From assembly GCA_020205615.1 (NCBI GenBank), contig CM035167.1, positions 59,975,023 to 60,039,022 on the forward strand: a stretch of DNA of 64,000 nucleotides, written 5' to 3'. Below, in pieces: positions 11,291-23,560 of this stretch. The first letter of the stretch is position 1, and every line of letters begins with the position of its first letter. The position numbers were made by a program, and so were the translations under genes. The DNA is from Panax quinquefolius. Its lineage: Eukaryota; Streptophyta; Magnoliopsida; Apiales; Araliaceae. The notes under the pieces are model-generated. The model saw only the letters and a program-made list of their open reading frames with translations, was not told the origin of the DNA and did no database searches.

Positions 11291-12247
11291 GTATTTCCAT
11301 CATTGTTGAATCTCCTCTTCTTGAAATTTCAACTTCTATTATTTTGGCCATGATTACCACCGAAGTGGTTATCATTCTTGGCATGATAATTTCCCCCCAC
11401 GATGGTTATCATTGTTCATGACCGCCGCCCACCCTGCATAATTATTATCGTGTTGTTGGTCGTTGCCTTTTGGTTGTGCTGACTCATTATCGCGCTCCAA
11501 TAACTGAGCCCTATTCACAACATCTGAATATAAACAAAGTTTGTGAGAAATAATATATTGACGTATCTCAGGTTTCAAACCTCTTAGAAACATTCGCGTC
11601 ATTCGCTCCTCATTATCGACCAAATGGGATGCAAACCGGGACAACTTTGCAAATTTAGCCTCATACTACGACATGGTCATATTATTTTGCTCCAGCTTGA
11701 TAAACTCCACCTCGTTCATGTGACGAATACTTTCGGGAAAGTACTTGTCGTTGAACAGCTCTTGGAACTTCTCCCAAGACATCTTGAATGCGTCAGTCTT
11801 GGTACATTTTACAAATTCCCACCAATGATCTGCTTCTTCACGCAACATAAAGGTGGCAAAGGAAACCTTTTGCTCCTCGGAGTATCCCAAGACCTCAAAT
11901 ATATTGGTGATCTGCTTTAACCACGTCTCCGCCTTAAGTGGTTCTGGCTTTCCCAAAAACTCCGGTGGTCCCAGCTCCCTGTACTGCTTAGCGGTGACTA
12001 ACCGTGGGTTGCCATTATTTCCTCTTGGATTATGAATAGGAGCCGCCTTCGCCTGATGTTGCATGAATTCTAAAAAGCTCCTAAACGTACTGTCGTTCGT
12101 CAATTGATCAGTGTTGTTGTTTATAGGAGGATTATCAACATCCTGTTGCACATTGTCTTGATTATTGATCTGTGGAGACTCAACGGTCTCCTGTGCTCCA
12201 TTGCTATTCTCAACATTCTCGGATGTCATTTTCAAACACTGCCACAA
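11291..12247 (-). pseudogene. Gag of element A, broken by a stop
   Basis: Two minus-strand frames (11666-12247 and 11372-11644) together read a typical gypsy gag: an Asn/Gln-rich N terminus (TSENVENSNGAQETVES), the core PPEFLGKPEPLKAETWLKQI, then FMLREEADHWWEFV, FNDKYFPESIRHMNEVEF and LRGLKPEIRQYI. They are separated by a TAG at 11666-11668, where the copy at 50603-51016 has CAG (glutamine), and the frame is otherwise continuous across the stop. Downstream the reading is cut by the Copia insertion before the zinc knuckles. The ATG nearest TSENVE (about 12227) is the likely start, as in element F. Gag forms the particle shell in active elements; this one cannot be made whole. Confidence 0.88.
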
Positions 12248-12402
12248 AACAAGGGTTAATTAACATATCACATATTATCTCTATACTCTGACCGACCAAT
12301 TAAATACCAAATAAACTTAGGTAGGTCATACTAGCGAAGGAATTCCTCGTCTCTCCCCTCCTAGTTCTAGTCTCACATCTTATCCAGGGATCATATCCCT
12401 AA

Positions 12403-12416
12403 GCTTTGATACCAAC
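12403..12416 (-). other. Primer binding site of element A
   Basis: The minus strand reads TTGGTATCAAAGC next to the LTR end. It is one mismatch from the usual TGGTATCAGAGC initiator-Met site. Confidence 0.8.
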
Positions 12417-13479
12417 TATGACGCCCCCAAAAATTAGGTATACGTCACCCATCTTGGGTCACCACTTACATGGTACAAAATTCAAATACAACTTAATAAT
12501 ACAACTGTCGTGTACAATTTGACAAAACATAAACTGTGAGTTTGAATACAAATATTGTATACTAGAGATTATACAAACTCAAAAGGAGTCCTTATTACAA
12601 TTATTATTACATGATTTCACAGAATAGTGAGGACTACTAATGCTATCATCTGGTCCGTCACTCCGTTCCCCGACTAGTCCCTGCTACGTTCTCATTTCCT
12701 GAAGAGAACAATAAAAGTAAAAGGGTGAGCTCAACTAGCCCAGTAGGAAATATTATGACTAAGATAATGCAGAATATATTATCGTTAGCCTTCAAATGAT
12801 GTTAAACCGATACAATATAACAACCATCAAATTTAATCTGCAATGAACAAGCAATCCATTAAAAGAGTCAAGTAGAGAATAAAATCTACTATCTTTTATG
12901 ATTTAGAAGGTTTTTCATCACTTTTATCACTGGGACTCAGCTTAATAAATAATCCACATCATCGAATCACCCCTGCACTACAGCCAAGGATATTCTTTAG
13001 TATCACGACCACAATTATCTATGCACTACGGGCCAAGAATATTTGTGTATTCATTAATGGTCATGATCATGCCAACAACTGTCCATCAATGCACTACGGG
13101 CCAATGAGGACTTTTTCCACATCATTTGTAACATTACGGTCATGATTACACCGAATAATCCCTAGTCATAATCATACCAAGTCCATCTATGCACTATCGG
13201 CCACAGATGACTTTCAACAAAATATAAACACGAGGATGATGACAATGATATAAGAATTCAATAAAACAAGTTCAAGAATTATTTTATCCGTGAAACTAAT
13301 AACGTCCAAATTATCAATATGATATGCTTTGTAGAGTAAAATTCAAGAATGCTCAAAAGAATATTTCCATGAAAAGATACTGGATGAAGCGCAAATATCA
13401 AGGATATTCCACTAATTTCATGGAGTATAGAAGTCAAAACTTTAACCAACTTAGTATAATAAGGAATGGAATAACAAAA

Positions 13480-13870
13480 GAAATTACCAAGCATGCGATA
13501 GATCAAGACAGCGAAAGTTATTCCAACAGAATAATAAAGAAAACGCACAGATAGGATATTCCAATAGAATAATAAAGATAGATCCAGTCCCCCATAGAAA
13601 CGCATGCACAAGATGTTCCAATGTAATAATAAAGATTTTAATCGAGTCCCATGAGAACGCATGCATGTGATATTCCAATGAATAATAAAGATAGAACCAT
13701 GTCCGCATAGAATGCATGCATGTGAAGTTCCAACAGAAATAATAAAGATGTAATCGAGTCCGGCGTAGAACGCATGCATGTGATATTCCAACAGAATAAT
13801 AAAGATTTTAACCGAGTCCCATGAGAACGCATGCATAATAAGTTCCAACAGAATGATAAAGAATGGAACA
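13480..13870. repeat. Tandem array of about 57-bp units in A's LTR
   Basis: About six or seven units, each with ATTCCAA, a spacer AATAATAAAGAT, a GAGTCC(C/G) core and CGCATGCATGTGA. Related arrays occupy about 45530-45930 and 52840-53240 in element F's LTRs. Units differ mostly around C/G-rich positions. Long open frames on the minus strand here are translations of the repeat, not genes. Confidence 0.8.
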
Positions 13871-14116
13871 ATGTAAGAATTTCACCAAGTATATGGTAGC
13901 TCACAGATACAAAGTTATTCCAATGTAATAATAAGAATGGAATAACAGAAATTCTCTTCATAGATAAGAAAGAAATAATACTCCCTACCTTGGAAAAATT
14001 GGATATTGGAATAGTGAGTAGCAGATTTCTCTTCTTCTTTCTCTCTATACTTTCTCTCTATAATAATCGCTCTAAAGCTTTTGTGTATTGGTGAGAAATG
14101 AAGGAAGAATGAGCTT

Positions 14117-14126
14117 CTATTTATAG
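14117..14126 (-). promoter_or_regulatory. Candidate TATA box of element A's LTR
   Basis: The minus strand reads CTATAAATAG, followed by AGCTCATTCTTCC. The same box sits at the same place in all related LTRs here (17430, 24802, 29978, 31754, 46113, 53449). Confidence 0.6.
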
Positions 14127-15718
14127 GAAAATATAGTTTCGATAATTGCACGTTTTGGGGCTCGAAAATTACAGTACAATACCTCCAACTTTTCTTTCAT
14201 TTTTTAATTTAGTCCTACAAGTATTATCAAACTTACACCACCTCCCCTAATAGTAAATAATGTGAATCAATAGTAAATCATGTGAATCAATAGTTCTAGA
14301 CATGTGAAAATACGAATTACAGTATAGTACCTCCATCTATACCTCCATTTTTAACTTAGTCATGTAAGTATTATCAATCTTGCACAACTTTAATTGTAAC
14401 AAGAATGTGAAACAATAGTATACACATGTGAACAAATAGTTATAATCATGTGAAATAATAGAAATCAATTGCTCATTTATCCGGTTAAATACCCGATTGG
14501 TCAAAATAACCTCCAGACATCAATTTTTATCGAAATAAATGTCGATTTTCACTAACACAAATAATTCCAACATAATGAAACTATTTTTATCAAAAATATA
14601 AATTTTGAAATTTTGAAGTTTGACTTTTACCGAAAAAGTCAACTGTTGACGTTTTTGACCAAATAGTAAAAACCGACAAATTTTGTGTTTATAGTATATT
14701 TTTACTAATTTCATCGTTCTGGACTCAAATATCACGTCCGCGTCTTCAAATTCAACTACGAACACAACTTCAATATTAATAACATTCATCATTAATATTA
14801 TAACTCATAATATTTATCAACCAGGTTGTTCCTAGGAAAAAGGGGCTTTCCAATAAAGATTTCTCCCTATTGGCACGCAATTAGGTGACCAAACCTCTCC
14901 TTGACAGAACTTCTAGACATTGTAAATATTGTAATTTAATAATATGAATAACTTTGTCATCTCAATTATTGACTGAATAATATATCATATAATGCAGATG
15001 ATACTGTGACAATAATCGAATCAATAATATGAGAGATATGATGCAACAATTATTATAACAATAATTGAGTATAACTGAGTGACTTCTCACGTAAGCATCA
15101 ATAATCAATACCGTATTACTACTACTTAACCACGCCAGATTCATCAGCATTTCTTTACTACCGAGTTGTTCAACAATATTAATTAGGTAAAACTTCCGCC
15201 GTTATTTTCAATAAAATACTTTTGTCGTTTTCTCAATCCGACAATAATTCCGTTTTGGGGTCCACCAATGATTATGTCGTCGTACGGATATTCCCCGATA
15301 AAAAGAATATTCCCCGACCAATCGAATATTATATAAAAACTTGCATACTTTGAAAAATTTATAAATACTACCCACAACTATAATATTATCTCAAATTCAA
15401 ACCATAATATTAAAAAAAATATTTCGAGAAAATTAAATCTTTATTCGTAAAATTTGGGATTTTACAAGCAATCCCTTAGAAGAGTCAAATAGACTATAAA
15501 GTCTATTATCTTCTCTATGTTAAAAATCCACCAAAAATGTTTTATCCCTGTAATATCAATCAACAATTCCTGTCCACAATCACATGTATAACTCATAATC
15601 GTAATTGTAGTTCTAAATTCCTTTTCTCGTCCAGGACAAAGATAATTTTCATCACCTGAAACATCAAAGATTATGGTTTTACCAAATCACAGTTTATGTT
15701 CATAATCTTACTAATAAA

Positions 15719-15932
15719 TTCATCTTTGCACTACGGCCAAAGATATTCATCAACAAGTCATCTTTGCACTACAGGCCAAACATATTCATCAACAAGTCAT
15801 CTTTCCACTACAGGCCAAAGATATTCATCAGTTTGTCATGTTCATCTAAACACCTGTTCATCTTTGCACTACGGGCCAAAGATATTCATCAGAAATCATT
15901 CATCTTTGCACTACAGTCCAAAGATATTCCGT
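15719..15932. repeat. Short tandem repeats in LTR D (about 40-60 bp spacing)
   Basis: Five copies of CATCTTTGCACTAC followed by (A/G)GGCCAAAGATATTC, at about 15721, 15759, 15799, 15858 and 15901. Three or four copies recur in each B-type LTR (16729-16861, 24110-24224, 29270-29398), so copy number varies between LTRs. Confidence 0.85.
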
Positions 15933-16171
15933 TATATCATCATTTAGGACTGAGGATGATGAAAAATATTTTAAAGAAAAAGAATCCAGTGAAACAAAAG
16001 AATAAATATTAAGGATTCGTACTTTAAACAATTCCATTTCAAAAATACTTCATAAATAACCAGAGTGGAGTAAAATTCAAGAATGAAGACCAAAACATAG
16101 ATCCAATCAAAGATAGTATCCAGAATAGATATTTTGGATAAAAAGAAGAAATTTCATTTTTTTCGGTGAAT

Positions 16172-16176
16172 AGTGC
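16172..16176. repeat. Target site duplication of the B array, left copy
   Basis: AGTGC just before TGTGACGCCCCC; AGTGC recurs at 31344-31348 directly after the last LTR. The empty site then reads as continuous B-type LTR minisatellite sequence. Confidence 0.88.
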
Positions 16177-17429
16177 TGTGACGCCCCCAAAATAGGTATA
16201 CATCACCCATTCTTGAGTTGTTAATACATAGTACAGAAACAACTACAACTTTATTATTACAACAGTAAAACTGTGAGTTTGAATTCAAATATTATCTTCT
16301 AGACAATATCTATACTCAAATAAATCCTCATCACATTTATTGATACATTATTTTACAAAAATGGTGAGGACTACTAAACAACTCTCTCTAGAACTTTCAT
16401 TCCATACCCCGACTTCGTACTTCATTATATTCTCGCCTCCTGAGAAGAAAAATGGAACAAAAAGGAAAAGGGTGAGCTCAACTAGCCCAGTAAAGAATAT
16501 TATGACTAAGATAATATACAACAAATTATCGTTAGTCTTCAACAGGGAAAAATCTAATAGAATACAATAGACAAAAAATTTTAAATCAATATTCGCAGCG
16601 GAAATAATAATTCATTTGAAGAGTTAAGTAGAGAATGCAAACTACTATCTTCTATGTATGAATTTAAAAGTTCATCGTTTATCTTTTATCCCTGTAACAT
16701 CAATCAATATATATCTGGAATCAAATATTCATCTTTGCACTACAAGCCAAAGATATTCATCAGTTGGTCATGTTCATCTAAACACCTGTTCATCTTTGCA
16801 CTACGGCCAAAGATATTCTTCAGAAATCATTCATCTTTGCACTGACAGCCAAAGATATTCCATAATATCATCATTTAAGACCAAAGATGATGAAAAATAT
16901 TTTAAAGAAACGAATCCAAAGAAACAAAATGACAAGGATTAAGGATTAAGGATTCGTACTTTGTTTTATCCACGCCCAAAAATACCTCAAAAAAATAATT
17001 ACGGTGGTGTAAAATTCAAGAATGATCAAAACATGGATACAATCAAAGCTAGTATCCGAATAGATATTTTGGACGAAAAGAAAATTTTTCATTTTTCGAT
17101 GAATAAAGTCTTATTCGTGAATAGTTTCAGATATCGTGAATAAGTCCGTATATCGTGAATAGTAACTCTCACACCAAAAGTTCCAAATTTGATAAAAACT
17201 TCAGATCAATATTTCAACATAATGATATTGAAGAAATAATATCATTACGAAAAAAATAATACCCTTACCTCACAAAGACCTGTCTTCTAGTTGAAACAGG
17301 ATATAGGCTATGACTTGAACTTGCAAGTATAGCAATACTCAAAGTATACTCAAAATACTCACAAGAATACGCTCGATAATATAGAGAGAAAAAATTTACG
17401 GTGTGATTTTCAATTCTAACCTAAGCACC

Positions 17430-17439
17430 CTATTTATAG
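17430..17439 (-). promoter_or_regulatory. Candidate TATA box, B LTR 1
   Basis: CTATAAATAG on the minus strand, in the same context (CACC on one side, GAAATTGC on the other) as in LTRs 2 and 3. Confidence 0.55.
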
Positions 17440-17483
17440 GAAATTGCTTAGAACACCAAAGCGAAAAATTTAATAAATTAATA

Positions 17484-17505
17484 ATATATATATATATATA
17501 TATAT
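17484..17505. repeat. TA microsatellite, B LTR 1
   Basis: About 11 TA units. The same site has about 9 units in LTR 2 (24855-24872) and about 17 in LTR 3 (30032-30065). Confidence 0.85.
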
Positions 17506-18789
17506 TTTTAACGCACACTTAATTTGCCCAACATCACCCACCAACCAAATTTCACTACACAAGACTAACAACAAAAAAACGTTTTTCTAATTTTAAATAT
17601 TTTAAACTTCCAAAAATCAATTATTTGAGCTTCTTGAGCTTCAATAATTCATAATAAATAGCCCTTTTGCCGTAAAATTCAATCTCGCAAATATTTATAG
17701 GAAATTCAATTCTCTACAACTTTGCGAGAAGAAAGTTTTTCCAAATTCCAAACAAAAATTGACCAAATCCACAAACCAAGCGATTTTACAAGCTATAATC
17801 AAATTTCAAATCGATAAATGGGGTTCAATTTACATGTTTAAGATGTTTTAAACATTTATTGCAACAAAAATATTCTTCCTCCTCGTATACTCATATATCC
17901 CACATTCACGTTAAAAAAAATATCACCATTATTATATTATTAAAATATAATAATATATTTAAATGAATTATTTTATCAGAAAAAGATAAAATTTCAATTT
18001 TCAACAATTGTCACATTAAAAATTTTCTCCATCTATATCCACATAAAATCAATATTTTTCTTATCATATGAATCAATAATTAATTATTCACAAATAATAT
18101 TAAAGAGTGACAATATTGACAACCAGGCAGTTCCCAAGAAAGAGGGGGCTTTTCAATAAAGATTTCTCCTTACTGGCGCGCAATTAGGTGACCAAACCTC
18201 TCCTTAGATAGAACTTTCTAGACATTGCCAATAATGTTATCCAATAATATTATTCAGATAATATGAATTATTGCTCCGATAATGGAAAATACGTAATCTT
18301 GACAATTTATTGAAACAACAAGAATATAAAATATCAATGCAAAGAATTATTGAATCAATAAAATCTTGAACACTAATTCATCGTAACCATTATTAAGTAG
18401 TGCCTTCTTACGTAAGAATCAATAATTGGTGCAATACCGTGTAATACCGTGTTTTAACCAATTTAATATTTTAACAATGATTAATCAGTAATAACTACTA
18501 ATCATTATTTTTAAACAACTTATATTTGTCGTTTTCTTCATCCAATCGCTTTACGTTATGGAGCCCACACATGGTCGCTACTGGTCATACTAATATTCCC
18601 CGACAAGATTTAATATTCCACGACCAAACGAATATTCCCCGACAACAATGAATATTTTATAACCACTTGCTTATTTTGAAATATTTATGTATTTTACCCT
18701 AACTATCCACATTAATCAAATCAACCCTTACTATTTCAAAATAATAAATAGAAAATTAAATTTCATTAATAATAAGTTGGGGTCTTACA

Positions 18790-18803
18790 ACCTCCCTCCT
18801 TAT
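18790..18803 (-). other. Polypurine tract of B body 1
   Basis: The minus strand reads ATAAGGAGGGAGGT directly before TGTAAGACCCC. Confidence 0.85.
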
Positions 18804-18829
18804 GAAATTTAGTCCTCGAAATTGGACGC

Positions 18830-20300
18830 GTGTACTGGTATTTCAAAATGTGAGGATACCTCGCTTTCATTTCCGCTTTCTAATTCCCAGTGTCATTTCC
18901 TCTATATCATGATTCCTCCACGAACTTTAACTTGTGGTATGACCTTTCTTGCAGTAGGACATGCTCCTTCCTATCCAAGATCTTGACAGTACCTCCTCAT
19001 ACGTTAAGTCTTCGGCTATCTCGTCCGGTTCTAACTCTATAACGTGGTTCGGGTCTTTCACATATTTAAGAAGTACAGATATGTGAAACACATTATGAAC
19101 ACGAGACATACTCGGAGGTAACGCGAGTCTATAGGCTACATTTCCTACTCGGTCATGAATTTGAAATGGACCAATAAATCGTGGATTGAGCTTTCCTCTC
19201 TTCCCAAATCTTGTAACTCCCTTCCATGGAGCAGCTCGCAATAATACATGATCCCCTATACTAAATTCCACGTCCTTTCGATGAAGATCCGCACAACTCT
19301 TTTGTCAATCTTGTGCCGTTTGTATACGTTGTCGAATCATTTGGATCTTTTCCGTAGTCATATGTACCAACTCGGGTCCCAACAATGTTGCTTCACCCAC
19401 CTCGTCCCAACATACTGGAGAGCGACACTTTCGTCCATATAATGCTTCAAATGGAGCCACACCTATACTTGCCTGATAACTGGTGTTGTAGGAGAATTCC
19501 ACCAATGGTAAATACTTATCCCAACTGCCCTTGAAGTCTAGGACACAAAGTCTTAATAAATCTTCAAGAGTTTGAATAGTCCTTTCTGATTGTCCAACCG
19601 TTTAAGGATGGTATGCCGAACTGAATCGTAAATCCGTGCCCATAGCTTTTTGCAAGCTAACCCAAAATCTTGAAGTGAATCTTGGGTCACGATCTGAAAC
19701 AATGGATACAGGCATGCCATGCAACCTCACAATCTCATTCACGTACATACTAGCAAGATGTTCAAGGGAATAAGTCTCCCGTATCGGCAAGAAATGAGCA
19801 GACTTGGTTAATCAATCAACAATAACCCAAATAGCATTGATGCTTTGAGAAACCGTAGGAAGACCCGTAACGAAATCCATGGTAATATGTTCCCACTTCC
19901 ATTTCGAAATCTCAAGTGGTTGCAACGGACCCTTAGGAACTAGATGCTCCGCCTTTACACGTTGACAAGTTAAACACATCGAGATAAACTTTACAATCTC
20001 TCTCTTCATATTGTTCCACCAAAATATACGTCGAAGATCACGATACATTTTGGTACTTCCAGGATGGATTACAAATGGTGTATTGTGTGCCTCCATCATA
20101 ATCTTGTACTTCAAATAAGAGTCGTTAGGGACACAAAGTCTAGAGTGGACTCGAAGTATTCCTTCTTCAACAATTCTCGCTTCCGGAATAGCTCCTTCTT
20201 GTACTTTCTTCTTCATACGCATCAGCTTCGGGTCAGTGGCTTGAGCAACCTTAACTTTTTCTATTAAAGTTGGCTCTATGCGTATACTTGACATCATCGC
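18830..20300 (-). pseudogene. Integrase of B body 1, fragmented
   Basis: Minus-strand frames at 18927-19271, 19305-19505, 19602-19790 and 19812-20393 together cover the integrase. The N-terminal zinc-binding part reads HPGSTKMYRDLRRIFWW and CLTCQRVKAEH, then HITMDFVTGL (first D), [14 protein letters not shown] (second D), and the tail [13 protein letters not shown] with FIGPFQIHDRVGNVAYRLA. The segment with the catalytic glutamate lies between frames, near 19560-19600, where a stop interrupts it (sequence reads CAACCGTTTAAGG). Integrase joins element DNA to the host chromosome; this copy has several stops and frameshifts. Body 2 has a much better preserved version. Confidence 0.88.
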
Positions 20301-20936
20301 ACTCATTCCCGCATATGATCTTCTACTCAACGCGTCAGCTACCACGTTCGCTTTTCCAGGATGGTATTGAATAGTGTGGTCGTAGTCTTTCAATAGCTCG
20401 AGCCAACGTCATTGCCGCATGTTGAGTTCTTTTTGAGTGAAGAAATATTTAAGGCTTTTATGGTCTGAATATATCTCCACTTTCTCCCCATATAGATAGT
20501 GCCTCCATATCTTTAGCGCGAAAACAACTACTGCCAACTCTAGATCATGAGTAGGATAATTCCTCTCATACTCTTTAAGTTGTCGCGAGGCATAGGCTAT
20601 GACTTTCCCACGTTGCATGAGAACACATCCTAACCCTTTGCTTGAAGCATCGCTGTAGATAACAAATCCATCCGAACCAGATGGTATTGTTAGAACAGGT
20701 GCCGAAATAAGTCTCCTCTTAAGCTCTTGGAAACTCTTCTCGCATTCTTTGCTCCAAACGAATTGTGTATCCTGTCGAGTTAGCTGAGTTAATGGAGTAG
20801 CGATTCGAGAAAACCCTTCCACGAATCTCCGATAATAACCAGCTAGACCCAGAAAGCTACGTACTTCGGTCACCGACTTCGGTTGCTCCCAACTTTGTAT
20901 TGCTTCAATCTTCGTAGGGTCCACTTGATACTCCAT
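20300..20936 (-). pseudogene. RNase H and RT connection domain of B body 1
   Basis: The 175-codon frame at 20409-20936 starts in the RT thumb/connection ([20 protein letters not shown], typical of gypsy RT) and runs through RNase H. Catalytic acidic residues are visible in context: [20 protein letters not shown] and [11 protein letters not shown]. The RNase H part looks intact up to the stop after KELNMRQ, with the remaining end ([19 protein letters not shown]) in the next frame at 20393. It removes the RNA template during reverse transcription. It overlaps the RT frame at 20870-21226, a frameshift junction. Confidence 0.88.
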
Positions 20937-21920
20937 GTTTTGACACTGACGTGCCCAAGAAATGCTACTTCCTCAAGCCAGGACTCGCATTTCTTCAATT
21001 TGTCATATAGTTTGTTTTCACGAAGCCTTTGGAGTACCAGCTTCAAATGGTGCTCATGATCTTCACGACTTTTGGAATATATGAGGATGTCATTAATAAA
21101 GACAACAACAAACTGATCCAAATATTCCTTGAATACTCGGTTCATCATATCCATGAAAGCCGCAGGAGCATTAGTTAGTTCGAAAGACATGACTAAGAAT
21201 TCATAATGCCCATACCGAGTTCTCAAGGCGGGCTCTTTGGAATATCCTCGCCTCTAATCTTTAATCGATGATATCCGAATGAAGATCGATTTTTGAAAAG
21301 AAATGTGCCCCTTACAACTCGGTCAAACAAGTCATCAATATGAGGTAGAGGATACCTATTCTTGATGGTGACATGGTTCAATTCCGTTAGTCAATACAAA
21401 AGTCGCATACTCCCGCCTTTCTTCTTCTTTAATAAAACAGAGCACCCCAAGGAGATGTACTAGGACGAATGAAACCGATGTCCAATAATTCTCAGTAGTT
21501 GGACCTTTAACTCCTCAAGTTCAATAGGAGCCATTCGATATGGGGCTTTAGAAATGGGCTTTGTACCGTGTTCAAGATCAATAAAGAATTTAACTTCACG
21601 TTAAAGGGTAGACCGGAAAGTTCTTCAGAAATACGTCGGAAAGTCAATAACAACAGGAATATTATTCAAATTTGACGTGTCTTTATTCAAATCCATAACA
21701 TGGGCTAAGAAAGCTTGACATCCGCTTTTCAATAAACGAATAGCTTTATGATTAGATATGACAAAGATTGATTTTAATGGTTTAGTTGCTTGAATTAAAT
21801 AAACAGTTGGTTAGGAATATGAAAACTAACAACCTTACGAAAAACAATCCATTTTGGCATGATGAGTAGTTAACCAATCAATCCCTAAAATCACATCAAA
21901 AGCAAGTATCTTTAAAGAGA
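20870..21920 (-). pseudogene. Reverse transcriptase of B body 1
   Basis: The frame at 20870-21226 contains [20 protein letters not shown] followed by AFMDMMN, and the active site as [15 protein letters not shown]. Gypsy RTs have F/YxDD here; the first of the two aspartates is asparagine (a single G-to-A change), so polymerase activity is unlikely as read. The N-terminal half (21230-21920) is readable only in pieces with stops. Protein order places it between protease and RNase H. Confidence 0.85.
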
Positions 21921-21954
21921 TAAGGTCAATGTAAGGTGATGGTGCCAACTTGAA

Positions 21955-22180
21955 TCAAACAAGATTTATAAACAAATGGATGTGATGAAAGTTTCTCCTA
22001 ACCGAAGTTTTCACATATATGTCAAAGTCTAATTTCTCCTGAGTCAAGTTTAAACGTTGAGCACATGCAGGAGAGATAAATGAATGGGTAGCACCCCTTG
22101 GATCAAGTAAGGTATAAACTTCGCAAGAATTTATAAATAGCTTACCCGTGATCACCTCATTTGGGTTCTCGCATTTTGAC
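21955..22180 (-). pseudogene. Protease of B body 1
   Basis: The 66-codon frame reads EVYTLLDPRGATHSFISPAC. The family active site LFDTGATHSFIS is recognisable, but the triad is disrupted: DPRG replaces DTG, one codon longer. The downstream flap region is out of frame near 21850-21950. Confidence 0.8.
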
Positions 22181-22183
22181 CGA

Positions 22184-22460
22184 TCACAACAAACGCTTCT
22201 TCCGGAACTGCTTGACTTTGACTTTTTTCGGGACGATCTTTTGAGTCACCGTCCCCAATGAACTAGGTTTCGCTACTGCATACAATCTCGAAAGCAATAT
22301 GTCCTTCCTTTCCACAATTATAGCATACCTTGAATCATTATGGGCGCTTGGATCGATATGTCCTCTTTTTTTCGCATTTGTTATGACCGTGGGTGGTCGT
22401 TCTCCTCCCTTAGAACTAGTTGTTGCGGACTTTGTCGTCTTCACATGGTCGTTGTTAAAT
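22184..22460 (-). pseudogene. Zinc-knuckle and protease-linker region of B body 1
   Basis: Collinear with F's knuckles at 50480-50600. The 86-codon frame at 22184-22444 reads it in a shifted frame, and cysteines cannot be lined up in one frame. Assigned by synteny with element F. Confidence 0.55.
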
Positions 22461-23370
22461 CTCCTCTTTTAAAATCTCCTCCCGACTCGCTTCTTCTATT
22501 TTCACGGCCATGATTACCACCAGAGTGGTTACCATTTTTGTCCGTCTGCTTTCTTTCTCCGTTTTGGTTATCATTATTACATTGATCGCTATCTCTGCAC
22601 GCGTTCCACGTTATGGTCCTTGGTTGAACATACTCGTTATCTCGCTCTAACAATTGAGCCCCATAACAACATCTGAATAGAGAGAAAATTTATGAGAAAT
22701 GAGATATTGTCAGACGCTTAGGGTTCAAACCTCTCGAAAACATCCGCGTCATACATTCCTCATTCTCCACCAAATGAGGTGCAAACCTGGATAACTCGCA
22801 AACTTTGCCTCAGATTTGAGACACCGCGTATGTCGTTTTGTTCTAATCGATGAACTCCACTTCCTTCATATACGACGAACACTTTTAGGAAAGTATTTGT
22901 CATTAAATAGTTTCAAACGTCTCCCAAGACATTCTGAGTGCGGCCGGATGGATACGCTTCACGCACTCCCACCGATGAGTCCGCTTTCGCCACGGAACAT
23001 AAAGGTGGCGAATGGAACCATCTGTTCTCCGTGCATCCCAAGACATCGAATATCTTGGTAATTTGCTTGACCCATGTTTCCGCCATGATCGGATCGGCTT
23101 TCCTTAAATTCTAGTGGTCCCAACTCTTTGAATCGCTTGACTGTGATAACCCTTGAATTGCTATCATTTCCTCCTCAGATTTTGAACACGAGTCTCCTCG
23201 TCGATTTTGCATAAACAAAGAAAAACTTCTAAATATCCCTCGCTTCATCATCCGCTTTCGGTGGTGTTGTTCACGGGAGGAACATTGCCACTGCTGCACG
23301 CTCTCCTCGTTGGTGAGTAGTACAAAGCGTCTCCACGATCTCATTTCCATTGTTAATATTCTCAATTCGA
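22450..23370 (-). pseudogene. Gag of B body 1, heavily decayed
   Basis: The segment is collinear with gag in F (50603-51574), including the Arg/Asn/Gly-rich stretch before the knuckles (22441-22653) and sequence equivalent to FMLREEADHWW near 22960-23010. It has numerous stops and frame changes. Short frames on either strand here, such as those at 22816-23061, are side products of this decayed gag. Confidence 0.65.
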
Positions 23371-23547
23371 CATTCTCAAATCTTGTATATAAAACAAGGG
23401 TTAATTAAGGAAATCAATATATCACATAATATCCTTATATACTTGACCAAATAACAAATAAGCTTAGGTAGGACACACTAACGAAGGATTTACTCGGTCT
23501 CCCTCCTAGTTCTATTCCCCGATCTCCGCCGTAAATCATATCCCTAA

Positions 23548-23560
23548 GCTCGATACTAAC
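23548..23560 (-). other. Primer binding site of B body 1
   Basis: The minus strand reads GTTAGTATCGAGC next to the LTR end, a decayed initiator-Met site. Confidence 0.7.

Larger units (their letters stand above)
1..15466 (-). mobile_element. Ty3/gypsy LTR retrotransposon A (Tekay/Del-like), split by a Copia element
   Basis: Reading on the minus strand, the order is 5' LTR (12417-15466), primer site, gag, zinc knuckles, protease, RNase H and integrase remnants, polypurine tract, then 3' LTR (1-517, running off the left edge). Gag-protease-RT-RNase H-integrase order is diagnostic of Ty3/gypsy. Relative to the fuller copy at 46926-51744, A has lost most of RT and most of the integrase core, so it is non-autonomous. 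It lies inside another LTR (D), whose sequence resumes at 15467; the first flanking bases, AGCAA, are the expected right half of its target duplication, but the left half is outside the window. A Copia element interrupts gag at 2161-11285. Confidence 0.9.
12417..15466 (-). repeat. 5' LTR of element A
   Basis: About 3050 bp. It begins TATGACGCCCCC, a decayed form of TGTGACGCCCCC seen at 16177 and 51745, and ends GGGATTTTACA. From low to high coordinates it contains a TGCACTAC-GGCCAA motif series (about 12970-13210), a 57-bp tandem array (about 13480-13870), a TATA box (14117-14126), the conserved 105-bp block (14819-14922) and GAATATTCC-type repeats (about 15285-15330). Confidence 0.92.
15467..16176 (-). 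repeat. LTR D, left visible part
   Basis: Continues the B-type LTR sequence (compare 16605-17115) but starts about 430 bp in, because element A is inserted at 15466/15467. It contains five copies of the CATCTTTGCACTAC...AAAGATATTC repeat at 15719-15932. It ends at AGTGC (16172-16176), the left target duplication of the B array, and continues at 31344. Confidence 0.85.
16177..18789 (-). repeat. B array LTR 1 (3' LTR of body 1)
   Basis: 2613 bp, TGTGACGCCCCC...GGTCTTACA. Contains the GCACTAC repeats (16729-16861), TATA box (17430-17439), a TA run (17484-17505), the conserved block (18120-18227) and AATATTCC-type repeats (18590-18650). Confidence 0.92.

Noticed and set aside
13480..13870. Possible CRISPR-like array
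   Set aside because: Units are head-to-tail near-identical throughout with no unique spacers, and the setting is a plant LTR.
13279..13961. Overlapping minus-strand frames up to 189 codons rich in HACI/LLFHWNI-like repeats
   Set aside because: They translate the 57-bp LTR tandem array; the repeat period is divisible by three in places, which keeps frames open by chance.
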